NCBI GenBank assembly: GCA_036480335.1
Contig: JAZGGH010000157.1
Coordinates: forward strand, 1 to 26,025
From: JAZGER01 sp036480335
GTDB lineage: Bacteria; Pseudomonadota; Gammaproteobacteria; DSM-19610
Reading direction: 5' to 3'
Length of the DNA: 26,025 bases
The notes beneath the pieces were generated by a model that worked only from the letters and a program-made list of their open reading frames with translations, ran no database searches and was not told where the DNA came from. Within the stretch, counting starts at the first letter, position 1. Each line of letters opens with the position of its first letter. This document shows positions 1 to 7,582 of this stretch, piece after piece. Both the position numbers and the translations under genes were made by a program.

Positions 1-54
1 TGCTGCCTCAAGCCGGAATTCCGGGGTAAATGTTGGTCTTGTACCTGTCATCAT
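1..54 (-). CDS. IS3-family transposase OrfA, N-terminal fragment cut by the window edge
   Basis: Two adjacent ATG codons (54 and 51) open a frame that reads MMTGTRPTFTPEFRLEAA and runs off the window. The RPTFTPEFRLEA block matches the usual N-terminus of IS3-group OrfA proteins, which carry a helix-turn-helix DNA-binding domain just after it. A good ribosome binding site (AAAGGTGAG) lies a few bases upstream. OrfA normally works with OrfB (the DDE catalytic part) through a programmed frameshift; neither the rest of OrfA nor OrfB is visible. Recognition rests on 18 residues, so the family is likely but the exact element is unknown. Confidence 0.65.
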   Translation of the reverse strand, partial: MMTGTRPTFTPEFRLEAA

Positions 55-74
55 CTGCTCACCTTTAGTATGAC

Positions 75-94
75 GAGGTGAATAATATCACCTC
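75..94. repeat. Small inverted repeat in the leader of the IS3-like element
   Basis: GAGGTGA (75-81) and TCACCTC (88-94) form a perfect 7-bp inverted repeat with a 6-base loop. A further AGGTG copy at 100-104 could pair with the CACCT at 90-94 instead, so two hairpins compete. It sits between the presumed IS tip and the transposase ribosome binding site. A role in limiting impinging transcription or in transposase binding is only inferred. Confidence 0.45.
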
Positions 95-174
95 TAATTA
101 GGTGGCCAAAATCACTATGCCACTACAGACAACCAGAATGCGAAAAATTGTGAGGCTGCAATCGATTTTTCTCT

Positions 175-741
175 TCACAAGAAACCCTCTTCTCTATTTT
201 CAGCCCACTCCAACATCATAGAATATTTTTTGGCTTTCCTGGAACACTTTCTTATACTTCCATTCTCCCTACTATATAGATCTACAAGAAATTCAAGCGC
301 GTAATTATTGAGTTGGCCAGCTGCCAACTCAATATAGAACAAACCTTCTGCTTCATCTTTCTGCAGGCCACCTGTACCGTGAAATAAATCTGTTCCATAA
401 CACCACTGGGATTTAGAATAACCATTATTAGCAGAAATAAGATAGTATTTTATAGCTTCATCTTGCTTCCCTTTATCGTATAAAATACATCCGTAAATAT
501 ATTGTGCTTCAGAAATTCCTCCGGCAGCACAGTCATGTAATAGAGTTTCGTATAACTTTTCAGAAGCACTATCAATTTTGTTAAGCGATATTGCTTTTAG
601 AAATTTTGCATAAAAATCACCCTCCTCAAACGGAGCTTCTAGTATTTTCCTCAGCATTTTTTGTAAAACTTCCGACTGATCTTCAGAACAGTAGCCAATT
701 GCCTGGGAAAGCAAGTCTGCTAATTTCAATTGTGAATTCAT
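175..741 (-). CDS. Sel1-like repeat protein (188 aa)
   Basis: A cytoplasmic-looking protein with no signal peptide or membrane segment. Residues of about 70-155 show Sel1/TPR-like helical repeats: one block contains EAQYIYGCILYDKGKQDEAI, and the next contains SQWCYGTDLFHGTGGLQKD followed by EAEGLFYIELAAGQ. The alternating A/G, Y-G and L/Y spacing is typical of SEL1 repeats. The N-terminal 60 residues are helical and not recognised. Sel1 proteins are usually protein-interaction scaffolds; no partner or function can be given here. The start (ATG 741) lies 12 bases after the stop of the upstream 294-aa gene, so the two are probably co-transcribed. The base composition is clearly more A/T-rich than the core genes to the right, and an IS3-like element lies immediately downstream, consistent with an accessory region. 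Confidence 0.75.
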   Translation of the reverse strand: MNSQLKLADLLSQAIGYCSEDQSEVLQKMLRKILEAPFEEGDFYAKFLKAISLNKIDSASEKLYETLLHDCAAGGISEAQYIYGCILYDKGKQDEAIKYYLISANNGYSKSQWCYGTDLFHGTGGLQKDEAEGLFYIELAAGQLNNYALEFLVDLYSRENGSIRKCSRKAKKYSMMLEWAENREEGFL

Positions 742-753
742 AAAAAAATGAGG

Positions 754-1638
754 CTAAATACACTCAGGTAGCCCGGCAACCCCCCATTTATATATCGACG
801 AACATTCATCGTACAAAGTAGATGGCGATGTTATTGTGATTTTATAACCTACATCCAGTGTTTTCCAATATACTGGATGCCATGGAATAATCTTTCGAAT
901 TGTATATTGAACATCTCTCTTATCATGAATACACGCTTCAACTCGGTGTATTTCTTCAATAGAATTAGCTTCAACTGACCAATTACAATGATTTTTTTTG
1001 TCCAGAGGTTCATACTCAAGATTTTTATACTTCGACCAATCCACCCTGAGCTTTTTCTCAATAGTCTGTCCACCAAAAGGAGTTAACCCCAAAAACAGAT
1101 CTTCATCACCGGTTAATATTGTTTTAGTTACTAGCCCAGTGTTTTTGTCAAAACATTCTACAAAACCATTTTCTATCAAGATAGATAATTTTTTTGATAA
1201 GGATTCATTTGTTAACCTGAATTCAAGTTTATCTCGATTAAATATTATCGAGGATTCTTTGTGAAAAACAAGCCTTATTGGTACTTTAGCCTCAAATAAA
1301 TCCTTTAAGATTACATAGCCGTTATCACCTAAATGGTCGAACCATGTATCTTCTCCGCTATAAAAAACTCTAAACCCGTAATAACTTTGATCCTGTTTAT
1401 CAACACGGCAAGTGGTACCACTTTCAGGAAAATGGAGATGAATTATTAATTCCCCAAAACGATTTAACACTCCAACTTTATTTTGATCAAGTTGTTCTTC
1501 TGATGCCAGTTCACGACCCAGATTTTGAACCAATTCATACGCCTCATCAGAATATGGATTGAAAATCTGATAATTACGGATAGCAATATTTCGTTCACTC
1601 TCAGACAAGGCTTTCCATTCAACAGCATTCATTAGCAT
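754..1638 (-). CDS. Protein of unknown function (294 aa)
   Basis: Not recognised. The frame is intact from ATG 1638, with a second ATG two codons later at 1632 that could also be the start. The protein is soluble-looking, without signal peptide or obvious membrane helix. It is rich in charged and aromatic residues, with a W/H/C-containing C-terminal third (for example the IPWHPVYWKTLDVGYK stretch). No catalytic motif stands out. It starts 12 bases after the stop of the lipoprotein gene and ends 12 bases before the Sel1-protein start, so the three look like one transcript. Base composition is A/T-rich compared with dnaE. Pairing with a Sel1 protein could suggest a cargo/immunity or interaction module, but nothing in the sequence proves this. 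Confidence 0.7.
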   Translation of the reverse strand: MLMNAVEWKALSESERNIAIRNYQIFNPYSDEAYELVQNLGRELASEEQLDQNKVGVLNRFGELIIHLHFPESGTTCRVDKQDQSYYGFRVFYSGEDTWFDHLGDNGYVILKDLFEAKVPIRLVFHKESSIIFNRDKLEFRLTNESLSKKLSILIENGFVECFDKNTGLVTKTILTGDEDLFLGLTPFGGQTIEKKLRVDWSKYKNLEYEPLDKKNHCNWSVEANSIEEIHRVEACIHDKRDVQYTIRKIIPWHPVYWKTLDVGYKITITSPSTLYDECSSIYKWGVAGLPECI

Positions 1639-1650
1639 TGGCAGTAACTT

Positions 1651-2127
1651 TCAGGAATCACCTTCGTTAATGTCATCCTCAAAATATCGCCAACCTTTTT
1701 CCGTTTTAATAAATTTCAACGTAGCGGTTTCATGCAGGACATCGCCTTTTTTAAAGGCACCGTGTTTCTGCTCAATACCGTGACGTAGCAAGCCGGTGTC
1801 TGCGATCATTTCAAGGAAACCTGACAGCATACCTTCTACAAGATTATCTGGCTGTGGTAATGCATCAAGCCCAGAAAGCTTTTGAATGGCTTCGTCGACA
1901 CCCACCAGGCAGTTGCGGTCGTAAGCTATTTCTACATGATAAAAGTCATTTAGCTGGTAGCCGTTTTCATGGTGTGCATTAGTGATCTCGAAAATATTTT
2001 CGACACTCTCTTCCTTCACAAATTGATCAATGGCAGTGCTAACGATGCCTTTTCCGGGTTTGTCCGTACAGGCAGCCAGTGTCAGCATAAAAATTAATAT
2101 CAACAGATACTTGAAATACCGAAACAT
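1651..2127 (-). CDS. Small predicted lipoprotein of unknown function (158 aa)
   Basis: The N-terminus has basic and aromatic residues followed by a hydrophobic core and the lipobox LAAC with Cys20 (LTLAAC-TDKPGK). This indicates export and lipid modification at the inner or outer membrane. The +2 residue after Cys is Thr rather than Asp, so outer-membrane sorting is the default expectation. The mature part of about 138 residues is acidic and has no domain I recognise. The ATG at 2127 is preceded by a perfect AAGGAG seven bases upstream, which settles the start. The gene begins 27 bases after the dnaE stop, so read-through from dnaE is plausible. In E. coli the gene here would be accA. Confidence 0.75.
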   Translation of the reverse strand: MFRYFKYLLILIFMLTLAACTDKPGKGIVSTAIDQFVKEESVENIFEITNAHHENGYQLNDFYHVEIAYDRNCLVGVDEAIQKLSGLDALPQPDNLVEGMLSGFLEMIADTGLLRHGIEQKHGAFKKGDVLHETATLKFIKTEKGWRYFEDDINEGDS

Positions 2128-2152
2128 AGAATCACTCCTTAAGTGATATTCT
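2128..2152 (-). promoter_or_regulatory. Hairpin presenting the lipoprotein gene's ribosome binding site
   Basis: AGAATCACT (2128-2136) pairs with AGTGATATTCT (2142-2152) through nine base pairs with a two-base bulge, leaving a five-base loop. The Shine-Dalgarno AAGGAG (2140 down to 2135) sits in the loop and the first two stem pairs, directly upstream of the lipoprotein start codon. No U-tract follows, so it is not a terminator. It could tune translation of the lipoprotein when transcribed from dnaE. Confidence 0.4.
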
Positions 2153-2154
2153 GA

Positions 2155-5100
2155 TTAATTATAAATGACACGAACATTTTTCTCTCCGGCAAGGCTGCGT
2201 AATCTGTTCAATAATTCATTAGTCGGGTGAACCGCCCATTCATCACCGAGGCTGATTCTGGTTTTGGCTGTGGGTGTTAAATAACTCAATCCGACCGGGC
2301 AGTGTCCTGAACAAAAGGGTTTGAGTGTTGATTCGAGTGACTGTAGCAAACCTTGCGCAAAGTCAGGTGCCTGTAAATCCAGCTCAAGACATTTGGCATA
2401 CACTTCTCTGGCCTGATCGATATCATATATGTGTTCTGCACTGAGGCGCAGATTACCGGAATAATCATCAATGCCCAGCTTGCCTTCAACAACCAGCAAT
2501 TTATCGTTTACCACCAATGCTTCATATTGTGAATAGACTTTTGTAAAGACACTGATTTCCATGCGTGCAGATTTGTCATCTAACGTCAGATAAGCAATTT
2601 TATTGCCGGATTTTGTCGGACGAACACGTGTCTCAACGGACAGTCCGGCAACCACGACGGTCTTTTCGCGTCCACGCCCTTTCGGTGCGTTGGCGACGGC
2701 ATCATCATCGCACATTTTCGCCAGGCATTCGGTCACCATATACGATAACTCTTCCTGATAACGGTCTATCGGGTGTTTGGTCAGATATAACCCGAGGGTG
2801 GCTTTTTCATCCGCCATCCATTGTTCATCATCCCATTCTGCAACGCTCAGCGTTTCTGGCTGTTCTTCTGCAACCGGCGTAGCACCACCAAAAAGGTCAG
2901 TCTGCCCTGCTTTGCTGTCGCGTACATGTTGTTCAGCAGAACGAATTGCATCCGGTAACTGTAGCATTAGTGAGGCTCTGTTACTGCCAAGTGAGTCAAG
3001 CGCACCCGAACGAATCATCGCTTCATAAACCCGTCTCGTCACCTTATGTTCCTGTGTACGGCGGCAAAGTTCAATTAATGAACGGTACAGCCCTTGATGA
3101 TTTCTCTCCTCAATGATGGCGCCAATCACGGATTCACCAACACCTTTGATTGCTCCCATGCCATAGAGAATGGTATTTTCATCACGCACTGTAAATGCAT
3201 AACCGGACTGGTTAACATCCGGCGATAGCACAGGAATATTCATTGATCGGCAATCATCAATGAGCAGGACAATTTTATCAGTGTTATCCATATCTGCAGA
3301 TAATACCGCCGCCATAAAGGCAGCTGGATAATGCGCTTTCAACCAGGCAGTCTGGTAAGAAATCAGTGCATAAGCCGCTGAATGTGATTTATTAAAACCA
3401 TAGCCGGCAAACTTTTCCATCAAGTCGAAGATGTAAGTCGCTGTTTTCTCTTCGACGCCTCGTTCCAGTGAACCCTGGGTAAAAATTCCGCGCTGCTTTG
3501 CCATCTCTTCGGGTTTCTTTTTACCCATGGCGCGTCGCAACAGGTCTGCACCGCCGAGCGAATAGCCTGCCAGTACCTGCGCAATCTGCATAACCTGTTC
3601 CTGATAGAGAATAACTCCGTAGGTTGGGCTGAGAATAGGCTCCAGATCCGGATGCGGGTAAACAACTTTCTGCCGACCATGTTTACGTTCAATGAAGTCA
3701 TCGACCATGCCGGACTGCAACGGCCCTGGCCGGAACAGGGCAACCAGGGCGATAATGTCTTCAAAACTGTCAGGTTGTAATCGCTTGATCAGATCCTTCA
3801 TGCCACGTGATTCCAGCTGGAAAACAGCGGTGGTTTGATACGCCTTGAGCAAATCAAAAGCTTTGCTATCGTCTAGCGGTATTTGCAGGATTTCTATGAC
3901 CGGCTTTTCTGCAGCCTGCCGTTTGGCATTAATGGTTTGCAGTGCCCAGTCAACGATAGTTAAGGTGCGTAAACCAAGGAAGTCAAACTTCACCAGACCG
4001 ACAGCTTCAACGTCGTCTTTGTCAAACTGACTGACAACATTGGCACCATTTTCTTCACAGTAAACGGGGGTAAAATCGGTCAGGCGGGTTGGCGAAATAA
4101 CCACGCCTCCGGCGTGTTTACCGGCATTTCTGGCCAGACCTTCCAGTGACAAAGCAAGATCAATTAATCCTCCCACTTCTTCATCTTCACGGTATAACTG
4201 GCCCAACGCTTCTTCCTGTTGTAACGCCTTTGTTAGCGTTATGCCAATTTCAAACGGCACCAGTTTAGCGATACGATCAACAAAACCATAAGGATGGCCC
4301 AGTACCCGGCCGACATCGCGCACTACGGCCTTTGCCGCCATAGAGCCATAGGTAATGATTTGTGAAACTTTTTCACGGCCGTATTTTCGTGCCACATAAT
4401 CAATCACCCGGTCACGACCTTCCATGCAAAAATCAATATCAAAATCAGGCATGGAAACACGTTCTGGATTCAGGAAACGCTCGAATAGCAGGTCATATTC
4501 AATCGGATCAAGATCGGTAATTGAAAGTGCATAGGCAACCAGTGAACCGGCGCCAGAACCCCTGCCCGGCCCAACTGGCACACCATGAGTTTTTGCCCAA
4601 TGGATAAAATCGGCAACAATCAGAAAATAGCCGGGGAAACCCATGTCGATAATCACCTTGAGCTCTATTTTCAAGCGCTCATCGTAACTTGCACGTTGCT
4701 CCTCATAGTCTGCAGCATTCTGGTCGAGTATCACTTCAAGGCGTTTTTTCAGTCCCTTGCGAGACTCATCACTGAAATAGTCATCCATAAGAATGCCATC
4801 AGGAATCGGGAAATCCGGCAGATAATTCTTACCCAGCTCCAGCTCCAGATTACAGCGTTTGGCAATTTCAACGGTGTTTTCCAGCGCTTCCGGAATATCC
4901 TTGAATAATTCGTGCATCTCTGCAGGACTGCGCAGGTATTGCTGTTCGGTATAATCCCGCGACCGCCTTGGATCATCAAGAGTACGCCCCTGATGGATAC
5001 AGACTCTGGCTTCATGTGCCTCGAATTCTTCCTGTTGCAGAAAACGCACATTGTTGGTTGCCACCAATGGCAAGCCCCTGACACTGGCAAGGGCAACTGC

Positions 5101-5655
5101 AGCCTTGTTGTAAATTTCCTCATCAGAACTGCCAGTACGCTGGATTTCCAGATAATACCGATCGGGAAAAAGATCCGCCATCAGCACACAATGGCGATCT
5201 GTTTCTGCCTCATCACCGGCCAGCAAAGCCCGACCCAACGCCCCCGGCACACCCCCTGAAAGCGCAATCAAACCCTCAGTCGCGCCTGCAAGCCATGCTT
5301 CATCCAGCATCGGTACCGACTGGTACTGTCCTTCCAGATAGCTTTTTGAAATCAGCCGTGTCAGGTTCAGATAGCCAGCATGATTCTGGCAGAGCAACAC
5401 CAGACGATGCGGTTTGGCGAGTTGTTTGTCATTGCGTATCCACAGATCAGACCCTATGATCGGCTTGACCCCGGCAGCCATGGCGGCACGGTAAAACTTG
5501 ACCATGGCGAACAGATTGCTCTGATCGGTCAACGCCACCGCAGGCATGCCAGATTCCGCAACGCTACTGACAAGTGGCTTGATGCGCACCACGCCATCCA
5601 CAAGTGAATATTCAGTGTGTAAGTGCAGGTGAACGAAGGTGTTAGTCATAGCCAC
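2155..5655 (-). CDS. dnaE: DNA polymerase III alpha subunit
   Basis: Replicative polymerase catalytic subunit, 1166 aa against 1160 in E. coli. The N-terminal PHP domain opens with FVHLHLHTEYSLVDG. The palm carries the catalytic aspartates in MPDFDIDFC (D404, D406) and in KFDFLGLRTLT (D558), matching E. coli D401/D403/D555. The fingers region includes GYGFNKSHSAAYA (about 751-763). A helix-hairpin-helix follows (GMGAIKGVGESVI, about 832-844). QTDLF at 918-922 is a canonical beta-clamp binding motif, and an OB fold and C-terminal tau-binding region complete it. The first codon is GTG at 5655; ATG at 5649 (third codon) is an equally possible start. The usual accA neighbour downstream is absent, replaced by a lipoprotein gene. 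Upstream lies an A/T-rich gap with a candidate promoter. Confidence 0.97.
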   Translation of the reverse strand: MAMTNTFVHLHLHTEYSLVDGVVRIKPLVSSVAESGMPAVALTDQSNLFAMVKFYRAAMAAGVKPIIGSDLWIRNDKQLAKPHRLVLLCQNHAGYLNLTRLISKSYLEGQYQSVPMLDEAWLAGATEGLIALSGGVPGALGRALLAGDEAETDRHCVLMADLFPDRYYLEIQRTGSSDEEIYNKAAVALASVRGLPLVATNNVRFLQQEEFEAHEARVCIHQGRTLDDPRRSRDYTEQQYLRSPAEMHELFKDIPEALENTVEIAKRCNLELELGKNYLPDFPIPDGILMDDYFSDESRKGLKKRLEVILDQNAADYEEQRASYDERLKIELKVIIDMGFPGYFLIVADFIHWAKTHGVPVGPGRGSGAGSLVAYALSITDLDPIEYDLLFERFLNPERVSMPDFDIDFCMEGRDRVIDYVARKYGREKVSQIITYGSMAAKAVVRDVGRVLGHPYGFVDRIAKLVPFEIGITLTKALQQEEALGQLYREDEEVGGLIDLALSLEGLARNAGKHAGGVVISPTRLTDFTPVYCEENGANVVSQFDKDDVEAVGLVKFDFLGLRTLTIVDWALQTINAKRQAAEKPVIEILQIPLDDSKAFDLLKAYQTTAVFQLESRGMKDLIKRLQPDSFEDIIALVALFRPGPLQSGMVDDFIERKHGRQKVVYPHPDLEPILSPTYGVILYQEQVMQIAQVLAGYSLGGADLLRRAMGKKKPEEMAKQRGIFTQGSLERGVEEKTATYIFDLMEKFAGYGFNKSHSAAYALISYQTAWLKAHYPAAFMAAVLSADMDNTDKIVLLIDDCRSMNIPVLSPDVNQSGYAFTVRDENTILYGMGAIKGVGESVIGAIIEERNHQGLYRSLIELCRRTQEHKVTRRVYEAMIRSGALDSLGSNRASLMLQLPDAIRSAEQHVRDSKAGQTDLFGGATPVAEEQPETLSVAEWDDEQWMADEKATLGLYLTKHPIDRYQEELSYMVTECLAKMCDDDAVANAPKGRGREKTVVVAGLSVETRVRPTKSGNKIAYLTLDDKSARMEISVFTKVYSQYEALVVNDKLLVVEGKLGIDDYSGNLRLSAEHIYDIDQAREVYAKCLELDLQAPDFAQGLLQSLESTLKPFCSGHCPVGLSYLTPTAKTRISLGDEWAVHPTNELLNRLRSLAGEKNVRVIYN

Positions 5656-5722
5656 TAGTGTCCGGTTTTAGGGCGCATTTTTCAAGCTATCAATTGCTCA
5701 GTAGACGCGTAGAAAACCTAAA

Positions 5723-5750
5723 ATAATATATATTAATTACTAATAAACAA
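5723..5750 (-). promoter_or_regulatory. Candidate sigma70 promoter for dnaE
   Basis: In the 99-base gap upstream of dnaE, read on the minus strand, TTGTTT (5750-5745) and TATTAT (5728-5723) are separated by 16 bases. The -10 matches five of six consensus bases and the -35 only three. The surrounding DNA is very A/T-rich, so several alternative -10 elements exist. The position gives a leader of about 60 bases. Confidence 0.35.
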
Positions 5751-5754
5751 TGTG

Positions 5755-6936
5755 TTATAGGATATTCTTAATATATTTATCAAGTTTAGATAATAATTCA
5801 TCAAACCACGGGTTATACGTCAGTCGGCGGACAGTCTTATCTTTCATCTCTGGCAAATTCACCTCACCCAGGCAATCCTCCCTGAAAGCCTTGCATTGCT
5901 GATATTTACGGCGGTCATATGGATATAAATGCCCACAAGATGCATAACTACCCTGTTTTCCATAATAGGGATGATCCGGACTAACGATTGCCGAGGTATG
6001 CGCGGCACTGCAGATACCCCGCTCAGACAAATCGCTCCTGATCACCTCTACCCCTGCAGGGACAGCAGCAGCATAGCGAGAATAATATAGCATCTGCCGA
6101 GCAGCGCCTGCCGACTCAAACAGCGATAGCGCAGCATTGCCAACCACCGTGGCATCATCTTCACTGGCTGTCAGAAACAGGGGAATATTGATGCTGTGTT
6201 TATCCAGCAGTCTGCCAAGATCGATCAATAGTTTTCGGGATTCACAAATCGCATTCATGGCCAGAGTTTCATATTTATACAAATCCGTATCAGGAAGAAT
6301 ACTCAGCCATTTAAAGGCTGGCTGAATCCTGCTCAACAGGCGCAAAATACAAACCGAAGCAGCCGCTTTTGTTAGTTTCAGCGCGGGTGAAAAAAGAAAC
6401 AACCCCTTTATTCGTTTACCCGACAAGCTGTGATAAAGACCCAATGCAGCACCGATCGAACAGCCGCAAAAATACACATCATCATAATTATCAAGCGCTA
6501 GATCAATCGCATCGCCAACCGCTGTTATCCAATCATCCTTAGTCACAGTCAACAGGTCGCCCGGACAGGTACCGTGTCCGGGCAACACAATCGACAGGAC
6601 CGAGAAGCCTTGCGTTTGAAAATACTGCGCCAGATCACGGGTATAATAAGGCGAATCTGTCAGGCCATGCACTATCAATAAGGCGCGCGCAGATTTGGCC
6701 GTGTCTGCCGGTAAAAAAAAGGCGGCATTAGCTCTGATAACGTCATCATCAGAGTCTGAATTCAGGTTTTTATGCGCCATTGCTATACGCTGAACAGATG
6801 CTTTTTCGTAGTCTGAAAAAGAACTCACAATCTCGGGAGTAAGCGGCACACCAGAAGAACGCAGGCGTCTTTCATCGGCTGCGTGATGATCAAGCCGGAA
6901 CAGCCCGGAGAAAAAGTATTTGGCAAGCCCAGGCAT
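5755..6936 (-). CDS. Alpha/beta-fold hydrolase (esterase/lysophospholipase-like, 393 aa)
   Basis: An alpha/beta hydrolase with the oxyanion-hole segment LLIVHGLTDSPYY (His90-Gly91), a PGHG turn (119-122) and the nucleophile elbow G-C-S-I-G with Ser160. A likely acid lies in TASEDDATV (Asp260 or Asp261), and His322 (SPDHPYYG) is the best candidate for the third triad member. There is no signal peptide, so it is probably cytoplasmic or membrane-associated. The substrate is unknown; the resemblance is to serine esterases and monoacylglycerol lipases. The open frame extends upstream to 7014, but the ATG at 6936 overlaps the rnhB stop as TAATG, which makes it the probable start. The coupling places it at the end of the lipid A operon, between rnhB and dnaE, which are adjacent in E. 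coli. A lipid or acyl-ester substrate would fit this context but is only an inference. Confidence 0.85.
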   Translation of the reverse strand: MPGLAKYFFSGLFRLDHHAADERRLRSSGVPLTPEIVSSFSDYEKASVQRIAMAHKNLNSDSDDDVIRANAAFFLPADTAKSARALLIVHGLTDSPYYTRDLAQYFQTQGFSVLSIVLPGHGTCPGDLLTVTKDDWITAVGDAIDLALDNYDDVYFCGCSIGAALGLYHSLSGKRIKGLFLFSPALKLTKAAASVCILRLLSRIQPAFKWLSILPDTDLYKYETLAMNAICESRKLLIDLGRLLDKHSINIPLFLTASEDDATVVGNAALSLFESAGAARQMLYYSRYAAAVPAGVEVIRSDLSERGICSAAHTSAIVSPDHPYYGKQGSYASCGHLYPYDRRKYQQCKAFREDCLGEVNLPEMKDKTVRRLTYNPWFDELLSKLDKYIKNIL

Positions 6937-7514
6937 TAACAGGCTCTCAACACGAACCTGACAGGGGCGAAAGATCGACGGTGTATGGGACAGACGCCCT
7001 GCTGTTGTAAACACGCGATATGCTGGCGCGTCGGATAACCCTTATGCGAGGCAAATCCATAACCTGGATACATTTCATCCATTGCCACCATTTCCGCATC
7101 GCGCGCGACTTTGGCAATAATGGATGCCGCACTGATTTCAGGTTCTGTCAGATCGCCTTTAATGATCGCCTCTACCGAACATTCCAGGCAGGGACAGAAT
7201 TTTCCATCGACTAGGGCATGATCGGGCTGTATAGATAATCCGGCTACTGCTCTTTGCATTGCCAGTAAAGACGCATGAAAAATATTTCTGTCATCGATCT
7301 CTTCAACCTCTGCCCTGCCAAGATTCCAGGCCAATGCGCGCGCACGAATTTCCAGGTCCAGTTGTTGCCTGCGTTTTTCCGACAGCTTTTTCGAATCAGT
7401 CAGTCCGGTTATCGGTTGCCTGGGATCAAGAATCACAGCCGCTGCCACAACAGGCCCGGCAAGCGGCCCTCTACCTACTTCATCAATCCCGGCAATAACG
7501 GCAAACTGCGTCAA
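6936..7514 (-). CDS. rnhB: Ribonuclease HII
   Basis: Cleaves RNA in RNA/DNA hybrids and removes single ribonucleotides from DNA, in the cytoplasm. At 192 aa it is of normal length. The four-acid active site is visible: D11 and E12 in AGIDEVGRGPLAG, D103 in HALVDGK, and D121 in IIKGDLTEPEISAASIIAK. The family's conserved HKGYPT and RRSF segments follow near the C-terminus. It lies 68 bases downstream of lpxB in the usual lpxB-rnhB order, and its stop codon overlaps the start of the hydrolase gene (TAATG). Confidence 0.96.
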   Translation of the reverse strand: MTQFAVIAGIDEVGRGPLAGPVVAAAVILDPRQPITGLTDSKKLSEKRRQQLDLEIRARALAWNLGRAEVEEIDDRNIFHASLLAMQRAVAGLSIQPDHALVDGKFCPCLECSVEAIIKGDLTEPEISAASIIAKVARDAEMVAMDEMYPGYGFASHKGYPTRQHIACLQQQGVCPIHRRSFAPVRFVLRAC

Positions 7515-7582
7515 GCTGTGCTCCTGTTTTGGAAAAGCAGTGAATTACGCCCGAATTCATGAATAACGATCAGAGCAGAGGG

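Larger units (their letters stand above)
1..108 (-). mobile_element. 5' end of an IS3-family-like insertion sequence (partial)
   Basis: The left edge carries the start of a transposase reading frame (54 down to 1) plus a short upstream region. Read on the minus strand, the presumed tip is TGGCCACCTAATTAG from position 108, followed by a small inverted repeat and the transposase start. IS3-family ends usually begin with TG, which fits a tip at 108. The exact boundary is inferred, because the other end and any target-site duplication lie outside the window. Confidence 0.6.

Noticed and set aside
4749..5259. Overlapping 100+ codon frames on both strands within dnaE
   Set aside because: They are shadows of the dnaE coding frame with no recognisable protein features or ribosome binding sites.
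6936..7014. Extended N-terminus of the hydrolase (start at 7014)
   Set aside because: The extra 26 codons lie inside rnhB in another frame, and the ATG on the rnhB stop (TAATG) is the more plausible start.
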